64,000 bases of DNA. It comes from Legionella nautarum (GTDB taxonomy: Bacteria; Pseudomonadota; Gammaproteobacteria; Legionellales; Legionellaceae). Below are positions 59,110 through 64,000 of this stretch, piece by piece (positions within the stretch are counted from its first letter, which is position 1; each line of letters starts with the position of its first letter). Where the stretch lies: the NCBI RefSeq assembly GCF_001467895.1, contig NZ_LNYO01000024.1:483102-547101 (forward strand), read 5' to 3'. The translations under genes were made by a program, and so were the position numbers. The notes under the pieces are model-generated. The model was not told the origin of the DNA and did no database searches. It was given only the letters and a program-made list of their open reading frames with translations.

Positions 59110-62100
59110 TTAACTAGGATTTGGAGTTGAATCGTTTTCAGAGGAGGTAGAATTCGCAACAACTGGTTTGGGTAATTCGTAGCTCCGAGATGTAGGGGTA
59201 AATATTCGGTAGCGATTGAGACTTTTCGGGCTAGGGGGGGTTGTAATGGCATCATTTAATTTCTCATACTCAACATAATACTCTGGTTTAAGAAGATTAA
59301 AAAGATTTAAAAAGGAGGATACTTTTTGCATAAGCCATTCGTAGGTCAAAACCTGATGTTTAGAATGCTCAAGCATAATTTCTCTAAAAGTACAGGATTT
59401 ACCGTTGTAAGACAGAGGACTATTAACAAGGGTTCTCATTTCCTTTATTCGAGCTTCGGTGGATTTAAGTGGATTAGTAGCAATATTTTTCAATCTAGTA
59501 ATGATCAGTTGTTTTTTTTGCAAAGTTGTTTCGGTTTCAAAGCGAGAAATTTGCTTTTTGACATCCATTTCAGCTTGTTTGAGATAAGACTCAAATTCTG
59601 CAAGCTCAGCCATTATTTCATTGAGATGTGCATATTTTTTATAAAACTCCTTGTCGAAATTTTTGACTCTTTCTTGAACAATATTTTGAACAAGTTCATC
59701 GATATTAGGAGCATTTTTTGCGCATTCTAGAATGGTAGGTTTCCAGTGTAGTAAATGCTGTTTCAATTTATCATTGTATTCGCCTTGCATAAGATGCAAA
59801 TCAGTTTTTCTTCCTAACGCCAAATCGAATTGCTTTTTAAAAACTGCATTAATGTAGTTGAAAGTAGCTCTTTCTGTCACCAGTGTTTGTTGGTCACGTA
59901 GAACAGTTAAATATTTTTCTTTTTCCGCGGCTGTTTTTTCTCTTAGCTCCCAAGTTTTGACAATGCCTTCATAATAACTACACACAAGTTCACATCGTGT
60001 TTTAATGTCAACTTTTCTTGGTTGATCTGTAGGCTTAGCCTCTAATTTTGTAGAATTGACTAACCGATCGTAATGTTCAAAAACAAACTGGCACTGGGCT
60101 AAAATATGAGTGTTCTCCATGAACTTGTTAGCTGCAGAAACTCGGTCCTTTTCAGTGGAGTCTAAATCAATTTCCGTCGAGTCTTGTAATAATAGTTCTG
60201 TCACTCTAGGTCCCAAGATTTCATCAATTTGAGGACTCACTTTTACTTCACCTGACAGCGTATCCAAGAGTGCTTTATGCTGTTTTAAAATGGGAATTGC
60301 CGCTTCAAACTCAGAGCGTAGTTTCTCTTGCATCTCTTTTAAGACATGCTTTGGGGGTAGTCCAAGTATGTCGATTAAACGTTTTAGTTTTGCATGGATT
60401 TCTGTATTTTGTTTTAGTTCTTCGGCTGTTAATTCTTTTTGTTTAGCATCTGGTTCTTTTGAAGGCGGAATAAGTTCAATGGGTGTTTTAGGGGTTAGCA
60501 ATTCATCAATTTGGGGGCTTGCTTTAACTTCACCTGCAAATGAAAGGAATAGTGTCCCTTGTTGCTGAAGCAGGGGGAGCGCTTCTTCATAGGCTTGAAG
60601 TAAATCTTGTTTCGCAAATTCGATAAAATTGACCGATGGAGGAGGACCAAAGCCGGGACTAGTAAAGTTTTCATAGCGCTTAATGCAGTCTACTAATTTT
60701 TTCAGGCAAAGATAGTCAGCCATGTAGTTTGCTTTTTGTTTTTGAGCATGTACCCTTCTTGCTGCTACCGCATCAAGGCGTAGAGTGACTGGTTGGCTGT
60801 TTGTAATTAGAGCAATGTGTTTTTGTGATGCGCAGCCTAGTGGTTGTACTAGACCTTGATAAAACTCATCAAGTATCGTTTTCATAGGGCCTGATAATTG
60901 ACCTGGTTTTAATCCAACTCTATCTTCCCACTTATCGGTTTCAAGTAAAATTTGAGCGAATATGCCGGTATTGATTTCTTCCAAATGACTTATCACGGTG
61001 TCATGTGAAAGCGTAGTAAAATGTTTAACCTTTTGTTTTAGTTCTTTAAACAATTGGTACATCATTGGCGTTTTAAGAAATAACTTGAAATAAGAGTCCG
61101 AGTTTTCAATAATTGACTCGATATTTAGAGCGACTTGCTTAGCGTGAGCAGCAATCCTTTCTTGCTCCTGGGATGGCACCTCCCCTTGATTTAAAAGAGT
61201 AGCAATATGGGTAGGGGCATACATCAAGGCGTTAAGACTATACCAGATGGAACCATACTGTAGTCTTGTATCATTTTCAGGAATAGGGACGGTAGTTGGG
61301 TCTTTTCTGTAAGGCTCAGTTTTGCTCACTAAGGTTTCTGAGATGTGTTTTGCTTTGCTAACCAAATCAGCAACTAACAATCTTAATAGAGGGTCTTCAT
61401 ATAAGCTTTTTGATAATTCAAGAATTTCACCCACATGGTTATTGGCTTGAACTAAGTGAAGAACATAAATAGCCTCCCAATTGTTATCATTTAATTTTTC
61501 TAGCTGTTGGCAAATTTTTTCCAAATGGTATAAGCAGTTTATAAGCCGCTTAATCCCTATCACTTGTTGACCCTGCGCAAGTAACTGATTGCGATTTTGT
61601 AACTCTGGAAAGGGAGCTCCGTCACCAACAAAGGGTATGCTCCAGTAGCTAGCTGGTTCAAGCTCCTTCTGGATTGTGTTATTAAATAGAGAGGTAAGCT
61701 TGAGTAATGATTCTTTAAATTCACCAACCGCTTGAGAGTAGTTGCGGTGCTTAATTAAAAAATCGCGCCTTTCTTGGGCACTGTTCTCATAGGGAGTCAG
61801 AGTGGATTCTTTCGTTTCTGCTGCTAATTTTTGCTGCGCTAATTTTTGCAGCATTTGTGCTCGATTTTGCCAAGCAGAACCGGTATTTGTAAACCAGCTT
61901 TGGAGGGTTCGCCCTCCCCTTAAAGCATTATTTTGAAAAAAATAGGCTGTGTGAATGGGGCTGACAGTTTCGAATTCTCGATCGTCTAAACTTTCTGGAA
62001 CGGGAGATTGTAAGGCATCAATGATATCCTGATCGTAATTAGGAAGCTCAGGAGCGGCTACGATGAGATCAATCAAGTAAGGTCGAAATACGCAATATAA

Positions 62101-63999
62101 ATCAAGCAACTCCTTTTTAATGTGCTCGTTTAAATCCTTGAGGCGGTTTGGATGCTGAACCCGAATGGTCTCAAAAAAACGTTTATAAGCCTTTTCGGCT
62201 CTGTTTAGCTTTTCAACTCTTTCAGCATAATGTTCGGCAAGAGTAAAACTTTGATTAGCAGTTAAGGCTTCTGGGTGGATCACTAAACGATTCGGCGGAT
62301 TTTCAGTAAAGTGTAATCTTTTTTTCACATTAGATTTTACTAAAACTTGTGCTTCATCGACCACAAAATGGTTTGTCTTCCCATCGTAGGGGAATACATG
62401 AGTTTCTGCGCTTTCATAGATAGATTCAATCTGAGCTTCTTGAAGTTTTATATGAAATTGTTGAGTTGATTTATCTCTAGCAATTATTGTTTCTACGCTA
62501 TCTTTTAGTGCCAATATTTGACTTAGCTTTACTTTAGTTTGTGTAAAAGGGACTTGAGACCACCAAGTACTATCTTTTGTTAACGCATTAATGATGTCAT
62601 TATTGAGTTTTTTATCAAAATGATTAACGAAAGGATGTAAAAATTTATAATTTTCCAACAGTAATTTTCTAGTGGATTCAGGTAAACTACTCAAGTCTCG
62701 GTCGGGGTTTTTTTTAAGTAGACTGAAAAAGCGTCTACAAGCCTTTTCTGTTTGCCCGAGATGAATTAACCATCGTTTTTCTTGGTTAATTTTGTGTCGT
62801 ATTGGCTCGAGTCGCAACTCCATAAAATGTTCATCTTCGATCGCTAAAAGCTCTTTTCCTTTCACGGAAAAGTTAACGATACTCGAAGTATAGGAAATTA
62901 GGGTTTGATAGGGAGCCCTTAACTGCCCCAATACTAGATTGGAGAGCGAACCTGGAGCAAGCAACCCGTCGTCCTCAATGCGATCCACGAAATTGAATAA
63001 GGGTATTAACCACTTGTATTTTAATTCAGCTAAATTATTGCGAATTACTTCTTGGGAAGATTCATCTAAATTTTTAGCTTGTTCTAAGGTGGTTTTTGAG
63101 AGACGAATAACACGACGTAGTATATCGACGTAATAAATGACTTTAGCAGGCAATAAAAGGTCATTATCGTTCTGCAAGACGCTTAAGGAGTCTAATAATT
63201 TCAATCCCTCTCTATGTAACTTATCGACTTGGTCTTGATCTAAGCCTGGTTTTACAGAAGTGATTTGTGGTGAAAATTGTTGAATATAATTCGTAGCTTG
63301 TTGAATATATCCAGGTAAAGCAGCACTTAATTGGGTTAAAAAATGATAATCAATTTTACCACTGCCTGCTCTCATTTGATCGACAGTAATACCGCTTAAT
63401 AATCCACCATTAAAACTAATAGGATATTCTTTTAATTTAGCGGCAAACGCGGCCGCATCGTCAGCATATTGGTCAGTAAAATCGTTAAATATACGAAGTA
63501 AATGCAGCCCTTCTGTTATTTCTGCGGAGAAAATATTAGTTAAGTCAATACCAAGATGAGTTAAAAGATAACTTGCATGATAACCATGCTTGACAGTATG
63601 AAACCAGAGTTGTTGTAAATCCTGAGGCCAATTTAATTTATTGCGCAAATTAACGGTTTCTAAATCACGGAAAGCAATTTCTGCATGGTATATTCCGTTG
63701 ATAATTTCTTTAATTTGGATGACTTCTTGGGGTTCGGTCGAAAAATTAGTAAAGGGCTCGCCAAAGCGGTTGATTTTTTCAAAATAAGGCCGAAGTTCAG
63801 GGCTAAATTGCAAAGTTGGAATTTTAGTCTCAAGTTCCAGGCTAGGCTGCGAATCTTGAAGTTCTGAGCTAGATTGCAAAGCTGGAATTTCAGGTTCAAG
63901 TTTCAGGCTAGAGTGCGAATCTTGAATTTTGGCAAGGATTTGTTGTCGAATATTCAGTAAGAATTTCGAAGTTTGACGCTCTTTAAACGCGTCAAGCAT
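59110..63999 (-). CDS. Giant repeat-containing helical protein (effector candidate, possibly N-terminally cut)
   Basis: At least 1,629 residues, all helical, with no signal peptide or membrane helix. The ATG at 63999 is the last possible codon in the window, so the true start may lie outside. Repeats: two 22-residue units at about 23-66; a module EKA-x-RRFF/EKA-x-KRFF with a later DII-AL at about 413-490 and 597-680; and a pair with GEVK-x-SPQIDE about 93 residues apart (near 1150 and 1245). The tail after about 1590 is Ser/Pro-rich and disordered. Size, all-helical build and lack of enzyme motifs recall the SidH/SdhA type of Legionella effectors; I hold that link at low confidence. Confidence 0.8.
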   Translation of the reverse strand: MLDAFKERQTSKFLLNIRQQILAKIQDSHSSLKLEPEIPALQSSSELQDSQPSLELETKIPTLQFSPELRPYFEKINRFGEPFTNFSTEPQEVIQIKEIINGIYHAEIAFRDLETVNLRNKLNWPQDLQQLWFHTVKHGYHASYLLTHLGIDLTNIFSAEITEGLHLLRIFNDFTDQYADDAAAFAAKLKEYPISFNGGLLSGITVDQMRAGSGKIDYHFLTQLSAALPGYIQQATNYIQQFSPQITSVKPGLDQDQVDKLHREGLKLLDSLSVLQNDNDLLLPAKVIYYVDILRRVIRLSKTTLEQAKNLDESSQEVIRNNLAELKYKWLIPLFNFVDRIEDDGLLAPGSLSNLVLGQLRAPYQTLISYTSSIVNFSVKGKELLAIEDEHFMELRLEPIRHKINQEKRWLIHLGQTEKACRRFFSLLKKNPDRDLSSLPESTRKLLLENYKFLHPFVNHFDKKLNNDIINALTKDSTWWSQVPFTQTKVKLSQILALKDSVETIIARDKSTQQFHIKLQEAQIESIYESAETHVFPYDGKTNHFVVDEAQVLVKSNVKKRLHFTENPPNRLVIHPEALTANQSFTLAEHYAERVEKLNRAEKAYKRFFETIRVQHPNRLKDLNEHIKKELLDLYCVFRPYLIDLIVAAPELPNYDQDIIDALQSPVPESLDDREFETVSPIHTAYFFQNNALRGGRTLQSWFTNTGSAWQNRAQMLQKLAQQKLAAETKESTLTPYENSAQERRDFLIKHRNYSQAVGEFKESLLKLTSLFNNTIQKELEPASYWSIPFVGDGAPFPELQNRNQLLAQGQQVIGIKRLINCLYHLEKICQQLEKLNDNNWEAIYVLHLVQANNHVGEILELSKSLYEDPLLRLLVADLVSKAKHISETLVSKTEPYRKDPTTVPIPENDTRLQYGSIWYSLNALMYAPTHIATLLNQGEVPSQEQERIAAHAKQVALNIESIIENSDSYFKLFLKTPMMYQLFKELKQKVKHFTTLSHDTVISHLEEINTGIFAQILLETDKWEDRVGLKPGQLSGPMKTILDEFYQGLVQPLGCASQKHIALITNSQPVTLRLDAVAARRVHAQKQKANYMADYLCLKKLVDCIKRYENFTSPGFGPPPSVNFIEFAKQDLLQAYEEALPLLQQQGTLFLSFAGEVKASPQIDELLTPKTPIELIPPSKEPDAKQKELTAEELKQNTEIHAKLKRLIDILGLPPKHVLKEMQEKLRSEFEAAIPILKQHKALLDTLSGEVKVSPQIDEILGPRVTELLLQDSTEIDLDSTEKDRVSAANKFMENTHILAQCQFVFEHYDRLVNSTKLEAKPTDQPRKVDIKTRCELVCSYYEGIVKTWELREKTAAEKEKYLTVLRDQQTLVTERATFNYINAVFKKQFDLALGRKTDLHLMQGEYNDKLKQHLLHWKPTILECAKNAPNIDELVQNIVQERVKNFDKEFYKKYAHLNEIMAELAEFESYLKQAEMDVKKQISRFETETTLQKKQLIITRLKNIATNPLKSTEARIKEMRTLVNSPLSYNGKSCTFREIMLEHSKHQVLTYEWLMQKVSSFLNLFNLLKPEYYVEYEKLNDAITTPPSPKSLNRYRIFTPTSRSYELPKPVVANSTSSENDSTPNPS
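60210..60620 (-). repeat. Duplicated segment inside the giant gene
   Basis: Two in-frame copies of about 40 residues, encoded near 60495-60615 and 60210-60330, each running A-P-LL/IL-Q-x6-L-GEVK-x-SPQIDE-L/I. Offset about 280 bases, so roughly 93 residues per unit including a variable linker. Confidence 0.65.
63802..63933 (-). repeat. Two 66-base tandem repeats at the giant protein's N-terminus
   Basis: Units 63802-63867 and 63868-63933 differ by scattered substitutions and keep frame (22 residues: QDS-x2-SL-x-LE-x2-IP-x-LQ-S-x-EL). A coding tandem duplication that can vary in copy number. Confidence 0.75.
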
Positions 64000-64000
64000 C

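Noticed and set aside
63802-63933. CRISPR-like direct repeats
   Set aside because: The two 66-base units are directly adjacent with no spacers, keep reading frame and belong to a protein gene. No CRISPR array or cas gene was seen in the window.

Overview
The window looks like chromosome from a Legionella-type gammaproteobacterium (Legionellaceae), roughly 40% GC. The housekeeping blocks have the gene order expected for this group: the nuo operon end, then tRNA-fMet-rimP-nusA-infB-rbfA-truB-rpsO-pnp, and sdhCDAB-sucAB-sucCD. Between them lie genes with the style of Dot/Icm (type IVB) effectors: a tandem pair of paralogous unknowns and two giant helical proteins of more than 1,600 residues. There is also a secreted GDSL phospholipase-like enzyme and many short palindromic intergenic repeats. 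The species cannot be named from the sequence alone.

Layout. 1-930: end of nuoN. 1189-10262: initiator tRNA and the translation/RNA operon, with a good promoter and terminator around the tRNA, a promoter and strong terminator around rpsO, and a long stem in the pnp leader. 10588-17000: kup potassium uptake, a small lipoprotein, folE-hinT, ppa and a Kef-type antiporter. Two copies of a MITE-like repeat, in opposite orientation, bracket lipoprotein-folE-hinT-ppa. 17281-21161: GDSL lipase and two tandem paralogues of unknown function, with a third repeat copy between the paralogues. 21501-31166: APC permease, priC, a GGDEF-EAL protein, a biotin carboxylase-type subunit, panC, panB, an alpha/beta hydrolase and zapE. 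31286-38359: a three-gene RND efflux operon and an NAD-dependent formate dehydrogenase. 38488-41231: feoABC under a Fur-box-like site. 41326-51697: a conserved-looking unknown, then a nearly unbroken run encoding 2-oxoglutarate dehydrogenase E1/E2, succinyl-CoA synthetase and succinate dehydrogenase, that is, consecutive TCA steps. 51909-64000: an accessory region with a 1,654-residue membrane/coiled-coil protein, an SDR oxidoreductase, a small secreted protein, a peptide deformylase with a signal peptide, and a repeat-containing giant protein that runs to the window edge.

The strongest candidates for undescribed biology are the two giant proteins, the tandem paralogue pair (which share an FWQR motif near the C-terminus with one giant), the exported-looking deformylase, the inverted MITE-like pair and the long pnp leader stem. 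Effector status is inferred from architecture and context. No translocation signal can be proven from sequence alone.
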